Shown here piece after piece: positions 47,830 through 60,358 of a DNA stretch of 64,000 bases. The notes under the pieces are model-generated. The model was given only the letters and a program-made list of their open reading frames with translations. It ran no database searches and was not told where the DNA came from. Origin of the DNA: Rheum nobile (lineage: Eukaryota > Streptophyta > Magnoliopsida > Caryophyllales > Polygonaceae); the NCBI GenBank assembly GCA_027886185.1, contig WOAB01000162.1, positions 806,001 through 870,000 of the forward strand, in the 5' to 3' direction. Every line of letters starts with the position of its first letter. Position 1 is the first letter of the stretch. Both the position numbers and the translations under genes were made by a program.

Positions 47830-49020
47830 AAATGAAGCAGTCCGATACTTACACAGTCATACAACTTGATCAAGCCATGACTATAAGAATTGGGGGCCTT
47901 AAACTACTACAGTAGTTCAAGGAGTAACATGTATCTTAATTCGATTTATCAAATAGAGGTATCGTAACTGTTAATCTCACATTATATGATGAACCAGAAG
48001 ATCTGACTCTTTAAAATGGCTTATAAGATCAAAGAAGCCCGTGCAAGTAAATTAAAGAGATAACTAGCTAATTTAGTATAATGCTGGATGCATTTGAAGT
48101 ACAGAAAAATGCTGAGTAGACGTAGTGAAAATTCAAACGATGAGCTTGTCAGCTATAGTGGATGTTATACATTACACTACACACAAAATCGTTTATGTAA
48201 GACCATAGAGATTCTAGGAGACATAAGAGAGGAAACAAAAACAAGAAAGCCACCATAATGATGTTCTCAGCTAATGTGTTAACATCGCAATCTACAAGAA
48301 TATATCAGAAGATTACACTGTTACTTACATCTACCCTCATTAGCATTATAATTTATCCTTGATTTGCATACATCAGGATACATTTTAAGGTGTTTTACAC
48401 TACAACAAAGCGAGATTTGCCATGAATTCATTGCGAGATATGGCTAGGGTTAGGGTTTCAAGTTAGGATTTAAGCAATTAGACCCTAACTAATAATTTTA
48501 AGCAATTAAAAATATTATTGAATATATCTACTTAATATACACAAACGAATAATTTTAAGCAATTAACCTTAATAAGCAAACATGCTAACTAAAGAACTAT
48601 ATGTAAAAAAACCTTTGGTCAAATGACATAACAATTATATGTTATTATACATATTAGGCTGCACATACAAAGTTATGAATTATGTATTTAGGTCTCTAAA
48701 CCCATTAAATTTTATCAAGCTCATTAATATATTATTAAACATTACATGGGCCAATAAGTCCATTTAAAGTGACTGAGCACAGAAATATAAAGTTCTGAAA
48801 TAGATAAAATTTTCATTTGTCTTCTTTTAATCAATTCACGCCAATAATAGATATCAGACTTAAACCAAAAAATAATCAAAGAAAGAAGCGTATGTAAGCA
48901 AAATGCTTACTTTCTTTATAAAATAATCTATGTGAAATTATAATGTTTTTAAACTTCCAAATCAATGAACAAGAAGAGAACAATTCATATAAAATCATTG
49001 TTTTGATTCATATCAGACAA
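47830..49020. other. Helitron interior without recognised features
   Basis: AT-rich, stops in all frames, no motif recognised. Confidence 0.5.
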
Positions 49021-49069
49021 TAATGAATGACAAAAGAACAATATTATTCAATAGGGGTAGAGCATTTCA

Positions 49070-49345
<276 letters not shown>

Positions 49346-49432
49346 TAACAAAATAAGATAAGAAAGAAATATGCATATTAAAATGAAGTAGAATCCTATT
49401 GTTAACTATTGATGTCAATTACTATAAGCACC

Positions 49433-49560
49433 TCTTGCCAACTGCTGTAACGATCATCTGCACATAATATATGATTGTATCTCTCCAATGATTGTCTCCT
49501 TTGAAAACCTACATGTGACAGAAGTTTTTCATCGGGTGAGGGAACATGTTATATGTCTCC
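49433..49560 (-). pseudogene. Captured spatacsin-like exon (upstream piece)
   Basis: On the minus strand the frame reads SPDEKLLSHVG, then FQRRQSLERYNHILCADDRY, then SSWQEV. The sequence then departs at about 49433, probably a splice donor, roughly 87 bp before the next exon resumes with VEV at 49345. Exon order and spacing match an intron-containing genomic copy, so capture was at the DNA level. See the downstream piece for the family. Confidence 0.8.
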
Positions 49561-49645
49561 AATACGTAAAGCAATATAGTAACTAACAACACAAGGAATT
49601 TTCATATTTGATGTACATAAGAAAAAACAGAGAAAAAATAGCATC

Positions 49646-49665
49646 GAGAGAGAGAGAGAGAGGGG

Positions 49666-49738
<73 letters not shown>
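49646..49738. repeat. (GA)n microsatellite, second tract
   Basis: About 45 GA units with one ggggggg interruption near 49662-49668. It lies about 470 bp after the first tract. Confidence 0.95.
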
Positions 49739-49742
<4 letters not shown>

Positions 49743-50639
49743 TAGTATACGTATATGTAAGTTATAATGGGCCAATATGCTCATTCCTAATTGTTTAAAT
49801 TTTTACCAACAAATTGTTAAGTCTGAACAAATTTTCAGACTTATATGCCCATTATAATGTGTGCAGTCTCATATTACTGGGTAAAAATATATTTGGCCCA
49901 ATAAGCCCATCACAGTAAAAATATATTTGGCCCAATAAGCCCATCACAGGGTTAAATGTTTTCAGGGTTTTCTAGAGACTTCTTCTAATCTGTTTGTTCA
50001 TATTCTTTACAGAAAATATCTATAGTGTTCAGATTACACTTAGGAATAAAAAAATATTCTCAACCATTGTAAGTAATAATATTAATATATATAAATATTC
50101 GTTAAGATTTAATATTCGATTTTACTTTATTAATTATTCCGAAATCATTTTTTTATCTGTTTGGTTTCAAACAATTAATGGCAATAATAGATCTCATATA
50201 AACGAAAAACATTCAAATAGAGTATTTATTTATTCCTAAGTGTAATCTTAACATATATAAAAATATAAATCAATGAATGAGGAAAAAAAGGTTTTTTTTG
50301 TAGAAACATATATAAAACAATGAATCAGGAAGAAAAAATCAACAGCGAATGCAAAAAAGTTTCAGATTTCACCTCATAAAAAATCCTAAGTGTAATCTTA
50401 ACATATTTTAATATTTATTATAAAGGCAAGCCAGTTTCATATAATATCAGATCTTACCTCATAAAAATATATTTTCGGAAAAAAATTTATTACACAAAGA
50501 ACAGATGAATAACAGTCTTCATCAACAATTATAAAATCAGTGAATCAGACGAAAACAATTGTTAGTAGAGTTTAATAGAAGCATGTTTTTGAAAATTAAG
50601 CATTTTAAATATCAAAAAACTTTGAGAGAGAGAGAGAGG

Positions 50640-51780
50640 TCGGACTTACATTTCTCGATTCTGGAGTTCGCCAGAAAGTTCTTCCATATCTCCTCATCAA
50701 CCGCGTCGGTGGGTTCTTCAAGATCTCCAACCCAGAATAGCCTTTCCATCAATTTTATAGTATATGATCCAAAGATCTATTTCCAGAGAACAAAAACCAT
50801 AGATTTAGATAAAGATAGTGAGAGAGAGATTTAGGGCGAGAGAAATAGAGACAAAGTGACAGAGAGACAGAGAGACATAGATCTTACCTTTCAAAGATCT
50901 GGATCTCAGAATGACCCTCTTCTTCCAGATCTGATCATCATCTCTAGAGACATTTTGTAGTATATCTTTTCTTTGCATGTCGACTTTGGACAACAATGGC
51001 AGTGGATCTTCTTTTTAGGGTCGTCTGAAACAGATCTGAAGACGACGGCTTTTCTCTTCGAGATCACAATTTTTATGGTGGTGGGGAACAGAGGAAGACA
51101 AGTCAAATTGCGGCAACACAAGTCAAATTGCGGATTTCAGACATGAAACCCTAAATACAAAGAAAGAGAAATTCAGAATGTTACTTTTCGGCAAATACTT
51201 CATCGAGAGTGAAATTTTGGATTTTTAGGAATTAAAACATAAAGGAATTTAGGATTTGAAGAGGGAATCTTACTTTTCGATAATCTGGAATTGGCAAGAA
51301 ACTTCATCCATGTCTGATTTGAAACCGTGTCATGGGTTTTCAAGTGTGCCCTACACTTCCACTTTCGAGATCAACATCTTTTTGCCTTCGTCATCTGCAT
51401 GATAAATAGAAAAATTAGACACAAAGACATCTAAGAACCTATCAACAAATAGCTCAGATTTGTAAAAAAAACATACATGTACTGTTGTTCTTCAGTTAAT
51501 TTATAAATATCCTTTCGGAAGGAACTCGATCCCCAGAAAATGAGACCGGTTACTGGATCTGAAAAAATTGCAACAAAAATTCAGAGATTTTAAAAGAATC
51601 CATAGAAATACAAAGCGGAAGATGAAGAGGAAGAGAAACACGAACCTGAATTTCCAAATAGAAATCGCCATGGATTTTGTAGATCTTGAAATGGAAAGAA
51701 GTTGAAAATCTGAAAGAAAGTGAAAGAGAGAGTTTTGGAAGTGAATCTGGAAGTTGCGCCGAGAAATGAGAAACGGATCA
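50640..51780 (-). pseudogene. Unidentified exon-like pieces inside the Helitron
   Basis: Reading the minus strand there is a plausible first exon (MAISIWKFR near 51675-51645, then GT). Next is an open piece DPVTGLIFWGSSSFRKDIYK (about 51560-51490). Two related pieces follow, ending in WMKFLANSRLSKSK (about 51330-51275) and IWKNFLANSRIEKCK (about 50690-50645), each followed by GTAAG. The repeated FLANSR exon ends suggest an internal duplication of a captured gene. I do not recognise the protein. Exon borders are guesses. Confidence 0.4.
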
Positions 51781-51789
51781 GGGTTAGGG

Positions 51790-53510
51790 TTTTTTTTTGT
51801 TGCTTAAGCTACCACTTATATGTAAATGGGCTTTAATGGGCCAATTTGAACATAATGTCTGGCGAGGACTAACGCGGCCCTGAGAGGAAAGAATATGAGA
51901 TTAGGGTTTTGGTGTTGGTTATCTGAAAAGCTAATATTGGGCTTCGTCCAACTAGATCGATATTGGGCTTAAAAACGAGATCGATCTTGGGCTTCAATTT
52001 GGTTTACATTGGGCCGTGATTATGTTCAGCTATCTTAATACGATATTTTGGGCATATTATTTATAATTTTGTAATAAAATGTAATAATAGAAACAATTAT
52101 ATATTGTTTATTTATTATATTTTTAATAAGTATATAATATCAATTTTGTAATGTATTAGGCCTATATTTCGAAAACATTCTAACTATATTTTTTTTTTTC
52201 TATAAGTCATGTAAAAACAAACTATAAACATCTCCTTAATTTTTTACTTATAGAAGTAGATACATTTTAAATATGCAAAAAAAAATTCCAATTTGCGTAT
52301 TACAACTGAATACAATGTAAAAAAAAAGTTTTAATTTCAAAAAATATTTGATTATGCAGGCTTCGTTTGTTATGGACGAATTAACTCGACATAACAGAGC
52401 GATGAGATTGGCTGTTATTAGAGATAAACGACAACGGACAAATTCAAATCAATCAGGTGACTAAATAGCATTTAATTCTTTCACTGTTGTTTTTGATCAA
52501 GTTAAATATGAACTTGAATATATAAATTCATTATGCAAGATATATTCATGAAGTTAGTAATAATTCATCCGTTAGTGATCGGATCCCCATGTCCAACATT
52601 TTAAATGGTTAGTAATGTTATTTGATAAAGTCTTTAGTTAATTTGTTTTGAACATGTATATTGTAATAAATGTTTGATGTTATATAATATCATATTATAA
52701 TGATTTAATGATTGTAAATTAAAGTAAATACATTTGTAACTATTTTATAAAAATGAATATATATAATTGTGGTATTGTTTTTTTCCTTATGCTTTAAATT
52801 TTGTAACACATATGCATTTATTTATGCAGTATACCAAAATATCACACCGTCGGCTTTGCATGTACCCCGAAGTGATCAAAACGTTCATAATTCATGTTTA
52901 TCTATAAGTGTTCGAGATCAAGAAAATGACAGTATATAGTAGTAGATTATTACTTTTTTTATGAAATATGAATAATAATTTTGTTTTATTGTCTATAATA
53001 AGAAGTTAATGATATAACTATTTATTTGTAGTTTCATTGAACAATGTCATGTATATAGAACAAAATCATATGCACAATGTCGAAGAAGGTATGTTATATT
53101 AAATAGCATGATTTATGTATTTTAACTAATTGATTTTTATGTTCATGCACAACGTAGCTCGGCATAGGAGGAAGTTGAGAATGAATGTTATACGACATAA
53201 GCGACATGGAACATCACTAAACGATTCATGTTATGAAAAAAAATCCCATTAGTTTAAATTAACAAGTCATGCTTTTAGTAGTATTGATGTAAGTGGTGTG
53301 ACTATATCTATTTGAAACACTAATTAGTCAATTTTAGTATTAATAAAGTTATGGAGAGTGCTGTCTCTCTTTATATAATTAGTCTTTTGTATATCTTGAT
53401 GACAGTTTTAATGTTCGGTTATTCGTGTTTTATTCAAATAACTAATAAACAAAATATTCAACCAATGACTCATCCATAATTAAAAAAAATATTTATTACA
53501 AATGAAAAAA
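51790..53510. other. Helitron 3' half, mostly unrecognised
   Basis: AT-rich. Two small basic, exon-like pieces lie on the plus strand: SFVMDELTRHNRAMRLAVIR near 52367-52430 and ARHRRKLRMNVIRHKRHGTS near 53155-53215. They share the RxMRxxVIRxKR pattern. They may be leftovers of a Helitron-encoded or captured protein. No firm call. Confidence 0.35.
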
Positions 53511-54202
53511 CAAACAAATCCCGTGCAAGACACGGGTATTACACTAGTTTCTTTTATTTTTCCTTTCCTTAAACCCTCAAAACCTAGCATTTTTTTTTGA
53601 TAAGGTAAGAATAATATTTGAAAATCAGCCTATAGCATATATTTGAATAAGAACTTAATTTGGGTTGTTAGCATCTATTTGAATAATAACTTAATTTGGG
53701 TTGTTTTAATTAAGGAAAAATTAATTAAAATAACCTAATCTTTGAGTGATTGGTAAAAAAATAACCTAACCTTTTGAAAGGTAGAAAAATAACTCAACTT
53801 TTAAATAAAGTGTTAAAATGATAACCTATAATATTTTATATATTTTTTGGAAAAAAATGGATGAGGTGTAATGATGATTTGGCAACACATCACATTATTT
53901 TTAGTTTTCTTGATATCAATAGTAAACCCATCTATGCTCAAGAAAAAAACATAGTAAACCCATCAAAAACACACTCGTTCCCCCAAAAACCCCATCTCCG
54001 ACCATGCTAGCTTGTTCTCCCAGATTTCTTATGGGCAACTCCTAATCAATAAAATCCCATATTGTCCCATGTTCTTCCACCAAGCTCATCAATAGTACTA
54101 TCAGATTCCATTTTGGAGGTGGATGAAATGAAGTCAGACTGCGAGATTGGAGGACATCGATAGCGAGGAAGAGGACGATGAGTCGTCGTCGACGAAGGAT
54201 TG

Positions 54203-54622
54203 CTAGATTTTGAAATATACCGCTAAACACTTCAGATCTGGGTGAAAGCTAGTGAACCTAAGCACCGAGTCAGGTGATGGGCCGATGGTGACGACGAAGG
54301 GCGGATCTAGGCCAATTAAGCTGCCATAGAAGAAGACAAGTCCGTCGATGAGTACAAGGAGTCGACGACGACAAATATGGGCGCAAACACCATAAACGAA
54401 GACAAATCTGGTGGGTCGGACAAAATTCGCCACCAAAACCACCGTCCGAGCACAAAGCAAGCACTTCCGACTTGGCCAGGCCGACAAATAGCCGGGGCAC
54501 AACACAAACACCTCTGACACCGTCACTGACAAATTCCATTTTTTTCCCAGAAAATGACAAAGCTTGCGCCAAGTTGGGGGATGGTTTTCCTCAGATGGCG
54601 ATGGGGAAGGACGATGTGACAT
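54203..54622 (-). pseudogene. Unidentified open stretch in MULE
   Basis: A 139-codon open frame (-) without recognised domain. Part of its GC-rich look resembles a captured exon region. It ends just left of the SINE-like array. I would not call it a gene. Confidence 0.2.
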
Positions 54623-54655
54623 CTAAGGTTGTTGCCGATGTGATGAGGTTTGAGC

Positions 54656-55757
54656 CCACCTGGGACCGCCTTCCATGGTCTGCCCAGCAGACCCAGCGTC
54701 CCAGCCCACGGCCTGCCTCGAGTCGGCGATCGAACCGCTGGCGCTCAACCCTCCCCAGGTCGGCACCCCAACCCCTCTCCTGGTATAAATACCAGGCGGG
54801 TTGCTGCCGGCGGGTATCGAACCCCCGACCTTTGATACAAGGGCAAATCCATGCACCTTGTATCACCACCTGAGCTGCAGCTCAAGTGGTGTCCATTCCT
54901 TGTGTGGAATGGGGAAAGGGTGAGAGGTCGCAAGTTCGACTCTCACCAACAACCCGCCTGGGTGTGTCATCTCCTGGACTGGAGAGGGGCCCATCAAGAG
55001 AGGGGTTGGAGTGCATGACCTGCAGGCTAGTGGGCGTGGGCCATGTGCTCTCACACAAAGTGCACTTTGTGTGAAGGCACATGGCCCAAGCCCAGGCCTG
55101 CAGGCCATGCACTCCAACCCCTCTCCTGATGGGCCCCTCTCCAGTCCAGGAGATGACACACCCAGGCGGATTGTTGGTGAGAGTCGAACTTGCGACCTCT
55201 CACCCTTTCCCCTCTCCACACAAGGAGTGAACACCACCTGAGCTGCAGCTCAAGTGGTGATACAAGGTGCATGGATTTGCCCTTGTATCAAAAGGTCGGG
55301 GGTTCGATACCCGCCGGCAGCAACCCGCCTGGTATTTACCAGGAGAGGGGTTGGGGTGCCAGGTCTCCAGACCTGGGGAGGGTTGAGCGCCAGCGGTCCG
55401 ATCACCGACTCGAGGCAGGCGATCGGACCGCTGGCGCTCAACCCTCCCCAGGTCTGCAGACCTGGCACCCCAACCCCTCTCCTGGTATAAATACCAGGCG
55501 GGTTGCTGCCGGCAGGTATCGAACCCCCGACCTTTGATACAAGGGCAAATCCATGCACCTTGTATCACCACCTGAGCTGCAGCTCAAGTGGTGTCCATTC
55601 CTTGTGTGGAATGGGGAAAGGGTGAGAGGTCGCAAGTTCGACTCTCACCAACAATCCGCCTGGGTGTGTCATCTCCTGGACTGGAGAGGGGCCCATCAGG
55701 AGAGGGGTTGGAGTGCATGGCCTGCAGGCTAATGGGCGTGGGCCATGTGCTCTCACA
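54656..55757. repeat. Array of six SINE-like modules in alternating orientation
   Basis: Two different tRNA-like modules, A (~165 bp) and B (~180 bp), occur as A'B (54656-55056), B'A (55057-55400) and A'B (55401-55757), where ' means reversed. Module A has an A-box-like AGCTCAAGTGGTGA and a B box GGGGGTTCGATACCC. Module B has AGCTCAAGTGGTGTCC and GGTCGCAAGTTCGACTC. A' and B join at the palindrome CCTGAGCTGCAGCTCAAG (54869, 55237, 55571). The copies are nearly identical, so the array is recent. It folds into very long hairpins. Confidence 0.85.
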
Positions 55758-56084
55758 CGATGTAGCCTCTAAGGTTGCTTCAAATGAAATCCCAAATTTA
55801 GGTCAACTGAGTTTTGAAGACCTGGTTGAATTTTGAGGAAAGATGTAGACTTCTTTTTATGAATAGAAATGTGGACTTGGATGAGCTTGGTGTGGCTGCC
55901 ACCTCACTTAATTAGTTGCCACATCATAAAATGTTAAGGGAGAAATCACAAAAAAAAAAAAATTGGGTTAGGTTTTTAACACCATTCTTAAAGTCTGGGT
56001 TATTTTTCTATCTTTTGAAAGATTGGGTTATTTTTTTTCCACCCACTCAAAGGTTATGTTATTTTAATTAAAAGTAAATTATAT

Positions 56085-56215
56085 AAAACCATCCCTTATC
56101 TTAACCCATTTTCATAAAACCACCCCTTTATTTTGTATTATGCATAAAACCACCCCTTATTTTGTATTCTGCATAAAACCACCCCTTAATGCATCTCCTT
56201 TTTTAAAGAACCACC
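56085..56215. repeat. Short tandem repeat 'cataaaaccaccccttattttgtat'
   Basis: Three to four copies of a ~33-40 bp unit containing ATAAAACCACCCCTTA. It lies between the two MULE-like elements and may be the terminus of another element. Confidence 0.7.
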
Positions 56216-56826
56216 CCTTTCTCTTTTCCGTTAATCATCTGTTAAAAAAATTGAAAGTACAAAAATGGCCTTCAAAATATCATAATAGCAAAAATGATTG
56301 AAGGAGTCCTTCGTCCTGTTGACAAATTTGACGATTTGGCCTTAATCATCATCGAAGATCGTTGTGCAATGGTGTTCTTCGCCATCGAAACCTAAAATAA
56401 AAGAGAGGGGAGATCGAATCCTTTTGTCTCCCCTTTCTTTCTCTCTTTGTAACTCCATTATATCCTTTAAAAATCCCTTGAGAGACCTCTAGATTAAAAA
56501 AAGTCCTAATAGCAAGAATACCAGATTTTCAAAGACAACTTGCAAAAATCCCATCTTTTGAAAAGTATTGTAAAAGTATCAATTTTTTGTATTTTTTCTG
56601 GTAGTTTTGCTATTATTGAGGGTGAAATTTAACTTTTCTTTTAAATATAAAAATCAGATAAAAGATTACAACTTTTGAAAAGAAAAGGTAAAATAAAATC
56701 TTAATCCTACTAATCTAACCCTAATTAATCCCAAATCTCACAATAATGTCCCTCTTCCTCATCTGCTTCCCACTTCCTCGCCGACGCACACAGACTCTTC
56801 CTCGCCGACGACTCTTCCTCCTTGCC

Positions 56827-57135
56827 GTTCACCCACTTGTACAGAAAACCCGCAACCGTCGCCTCCAAAGTCGAGCATCCCCCGAGGAGGGACCTCGAAT
56901 CCTTGTCGTCTACCAGCACGTCCTCCGCCTCGTGGTGACTGAGAAGATCGAGCTCGGGCCCGACGACAGTAAAGCCAGTCGACGAGACTTGAGCTGCGGA
57001 GTAGCTGTGCCTCGAGATGTACCCTGCATTCTTCGCTAAACCTAATTGGCACTGCAAGTCGGGCGGATTCAGGACCACATTGGGGCTCTTCTCGCGATCG
57101 ATCGACATCGGAGCAATGCAACACAAGGGATTCAT
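56827..57135 (-). pseudogene. Captured N-terminal exon of an oxysterol-binding-protein-related (ORP) gene
   Basis: From 57135 the minus strand reads MNPLCCIAPMSIDREKSPNV and continues open. The middle has SRHSYSAAQVSSTG. It ends at VAGFLYKWVN, the start of the PH domain in plant ORP1/ORP2-type proteins (expected continuation YGKGWR). Here it diverges into an unrelated acidic tail after 56827. ORPs move or sense sterols and phosphoinositides at membrane contact sites. Only the N-terminal segment is present, with no PH body and no ligand-binding domain, so it is a captured fragment. An upstream stretch to 57207 is also open but not family-like. Recognition is from memory of the conserved N-terminus. 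Confidence 0.7.
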
Positions 57136-57822
57136 TCTCCCAAAAATCAATTGGAGTATAGCTGTCTGCAACAGATCAAGCTCTGACAACAACGAATTTG
57201 GGACCACGTTGGGGCTCGACTCCTGCTACGTTGAATTCTCTGTCTTCTGCCCATTGTCTAGAAGCAGCAAGAGTCGTGAACAGTCGATGGATGAGAGGAC
57301 GACACTGACGTTCGGTTTCTTGCTCTGTTGATGGTTGGTATCGTAGAACGACAAAAGGTCTGAAATCATCTTTTGCCTGAAAATCGATTGGAGTATAGTG
57401 CATGCTTGAGCTGGTTCTTTGATGGCTTCTTGATTTGCAGACAAGTGAGCACCGGACCATGACATTGCATTACTCTGTTGTGTTGCTTGTTGCTATTAGT
57501 AACACATAGGGAAAACATATTAAGTTTTGAGTGGAGGGTGGATTCAAAGGCTTTTAATAGCAACTATCATGCTTGCCCGTCGACTCGCCTTTGACTGCAA
57601 CGTAAGCCTCTCAAATCCTTCTTTCTCAATCTCAAGCTGATGTTTCTTCGTATCTGTAACCTTATTTCACTTGGTGGTGCTTCAAACTGGCAATGCTAGA
57701 TAATTCTTGTTGGACCAGGCGACAGAGCTACCCGGCCGATTCGCCTTGGTGGCGGCTACCCGAACATCGCGGGGGAAGGCGGAGGCGGCGCGGGGGAGGG
57801 ATAGGGCGAGGTGGGGGTCTTA

Positions 57823-58233
57823 ACCGGAGACAAGACCATTGTATTCGGCTTCACCCTCTTCTACTATGAAGCGTATTTTCCGGTGAAGCCGTGTACAACG
57901 ATTGGTACCTTTCGCTCTACAATGTCACCTTCACAGCCCTCCCTGTGATTGCTCTCGGAGTCTTCGATCAGGACGTTTCATCACAACTTTGTCTAAAGAT
58001 ATATATATATTTGATGCACAATCCTAACTAATTATCTTTCAGTGAGTCATTTCATCGAACACTTAGACTACAATCAATTTCAGTTCCCAAATCTGTACCA
58101 AGAAGGCGTGCAAAACCTGCTCTTCAGCTGGAGAAAGATCATGGGATGGTCATTAAACGGCGTGCTGAGCGCCACCACCATCTTCTTCTTCTGCGTCAGA
58201 GCCATGGAAAACCAAGCCTTCCGCAGCGGGGGC
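57823..58233 (+). pseudogene. Captured C-terminal exons of a P4-type phospholipid ATPase (ALA-like)
   Basis: Exon-like piece 1 (57823-57993) reads FGFTLFYYEAYF, then after a one-base frame slip GEAVYNDWYLSLYNVTFTAL and PVIALGVFDQDVSSQLCLK. Piece 2 (58081-58233), after a TTTCAG acceptor, reads FPNLYQEGVQNLLFSWRKIM, then GWSLNGVLSATTIFFFCVRA and MENQAFRSGGE. These are consecutive membrane-domain segments near the C-terminus of plant aminophospholipid flippases, with an ~87-bp intron kept between them. The ATPase core is absent and the frame is broken, so no product is expected. GC-rich sequence left of piece 1 (57715-57820) does not belong to the family as far as I can see. Confidence 0.85.
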
Positions 58234-58519
58234 GAGCCCAATTTGATGAGGGAAACCAAACCAAGCCTTCTGTGTCATGTCACATCATTCAGCTCTGGCA
58301 AGCCCAATTTGATGAGGGAAAGAAAACTTGTCAAATTACACAACTCACTGTTGCATTTTACATTCGTAAATATAAGTTAGCATGGAACTGTAAATATGAA
58401 GTTTTGTCAGAATGATAATTCAGGGTATCTGAGGATTTGATTTTTTTTAAGTTGCATTTTTTAAGCTCATCAAACTGTAACCTTTACTATAATATAGTAT
58501 TTGCTTTCCAAATTAAGAA

Positions 58520-59780
58520 GCAAAACTCATAAGTTTACTTTATCAGACCACATTTATACTTTATCAGGACACATTTATACGAATTCAGGTAAATGCTCTA
58601 TTATATCACAAAATTTCAAATGTTAGTCAATTTCAAATTTTCAGAGCGATATCCACTTTATCAGGCTATATTTGTACGTTATCAGGTCATTACTCGGCTA
58701 ACATTTGAAATTTGGTGATATAACAGAACATTGACCTGACTTCGTATAAATGTGGTCTGACTTCGTATACATGTGGTCTGATAAAGTACATAATGCTCTG
58801 TTATGTAACAAAATTTATGAAAATGAAGTTTTAAATGTTAAGCGGTTTTAAATGTCATAGCAATATTTACTTTATCAGTGCAAAATCGATTTTTTGATGG
58901 TGGATAGTGTTTCTTATTACGGAACCAACCAAGTAGGAATGGCGGTTTAAGGCATATTTCTCTTATCAAAATTCATAAATATTTTGAGTGGTTATCAATT
59001 CAACGAGAATCACAACTAATAAATGCAAATTTAAGTGTTTCAAATTTAAAGTTAACATAACAGAGTAATGACCTGACTATGTACAAATGTGGTCTGACAA
59101 AGTGATCCAGTCTGATAACGAAGAAATCGAAGATTTAATTTTGGAACTTGCAATCGATTGGTAGAAGTCAGGGTTTTTGCTCCTCCGTAAAAGAGTAATT
59201 TCAGTTACGGGATGAAGCAAAAAAGAAGGAATAACACTACAAGACACGATCCGGTTGGGTCGCCAATTATGGAGAGCGTAAGACAAGGAACGCACTGTCC
59301 TGCCGCTTCTACAACGTTCACTACAAGATTCGAATTTACAGTGTGTTAGCAACTGATTCTGTGTGCTATGTTTCGTCTATTTCCGATGCTTTTCTAAAAG
59401 ATTTGAATTGCTAAATCAACCTTCTTATATATTAGACTTTCTTGTACACTCTTCAGTGCCTTGGTATAAATATGGTCTGGTAAAATGAATATTGCTCTGA
59501 CATTTAAAACCGACTAACATTTAAAACTTCATTTTCGTAAATTTTGTTACATAACAGAGCATTATGTACTTTGTCAGGCCACATTTATATGAAGTCGGGT
59601 CACATTTATACGAAGTCAAGTCAATGCTCTGTTATATCACAAAATTTCAAATGTTAGTCAATTTCAAATTTCAGAGCAATATTCACTTTATCAAGCCATA
59701 TTTGTACGTTGTCAGGACATTACTCTGTTATATAAACTTTAAATTTGAAACAAACATTCAGTATTGACAAAGTGCTTTGA
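58520..59780. repeat. Degenerate 'cacatttatacgaagtcaggtcaatgctctgttatatcac' phrase repeat
   Basis: Phrases such as acatttatacgaa, tttatcaggccacattt, gctctgttatat and atttcaaatgttagt recur on both strands. A smaller block of the same phrases is at 60590-60790. No coding function. A plain stretch at 59100-59440 interrupts it. Confidence 0.85.
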
Positions 59781-59937
59781 TCCTGGTGTAATATTTTGGC
59801 TTGTTGGCGGCAAGCATGTTCTAGCAATAATTCAACTTGCACTACACACTCCTTGTATTGTAGTAGCAATCTACAAGAAATGAGTGGCTACACTAAATGA
59901 CACAATATCAATGGCTCTGCTCTTGATACTCAATGTA

Positions 59938-59967
59938 CAACAGATGGTGATAATCCACCATCTGTTG
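59938..59967. other. Perfect 12-bp hairpin
   Basis: CAACAGATGGTG, loop ataatc, CACCATCTGTTG. It lies just upstream of the open stretch at 60000. Confidence 0.85.
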
Positions 59968-59999
59968 ATAAGAGTGAGACAGTCATACTTCTAGGTAGG

Positions 60000-60239
60000 T
60001 TGTTTTTAAACTTGTCACCAACACAATCACCATTCTCTACACTACCACCGTCACCTTCAACTTCACATTCGCCAAAGCCTTCTCACCTTGACTTGTTCTC
60101 CTCGTTGTCCAAGAATTCAGTTCTGAGGATGGACTATGAGGGCTCTGGTGAACAATTTGGAAGCCTTTACTACCGTAGATACATGAAGCAACAACTAGTT
60201 ATGCGGGGGAAGCAAGAATTTGAAGGCATAATTAATTAG
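60000..60239 (+). pseudogene. Unidentified open stretch in Pack-MULE
   Basis: 79 codons open from 60000, extendable upstream past the hairpin. It begins with a Ser/Pro/Thr-rich part (SPFSTLPPSPSTSHSPKPS) and ends with a YYRRYMKQQLVMRG segment before the stop. Composition suggests a captured exon, but I do not recognise the family. Confidence 0.3.
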
Positions 60240-60358
60240 TTAATCATTCCTTGTACCAAAAACTGGCACATCTTGGACAATCTGTCATGTTTGACCACCA
60301 CTTTCTCCTTCCTACTTAGTTAATCCAATATAGCTAACTAATTAATTAGTTAGCAAGT

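Larger units (their letters stand above)
53717..56074. mobile_element. Mutator-like element with ~115-bp TIRs
   Basis: The left end 53717-53830 (TTAATTAAAATAACCTAATC, tttgagtg, tagaaaaataac) returns inverted at 55966-56074 at roughly 80% identity by eye. Long TIRs point to a Mutator-like element. A target duplication is not clear (aaggaaaaa against aaagtaaat). It contains no transposase. It carries a coding-like region at 54203-54622 (-) and the SINE-like array at 54656-55757. Confidence 0.75.

Noticed and set aside
54800..55600. Functional tRNA genes
   Set aside because: A- and B-box-like words are present but the flanking sequence does not form an acceptor or anticodon arm. They fit SINE heads better.
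54590..55836. Many overlapping open frames in the SINE-like array
   Set aside because: Symmetric frames arise from the inverted GC-rich modules. Copies differ by frameshifts and none shows a protein family.
57017..57331. Plus-strand open frame over the ORP piece
   Set aside because: Opposite strand to a recognisable ORP N-terminus and no match of its own.
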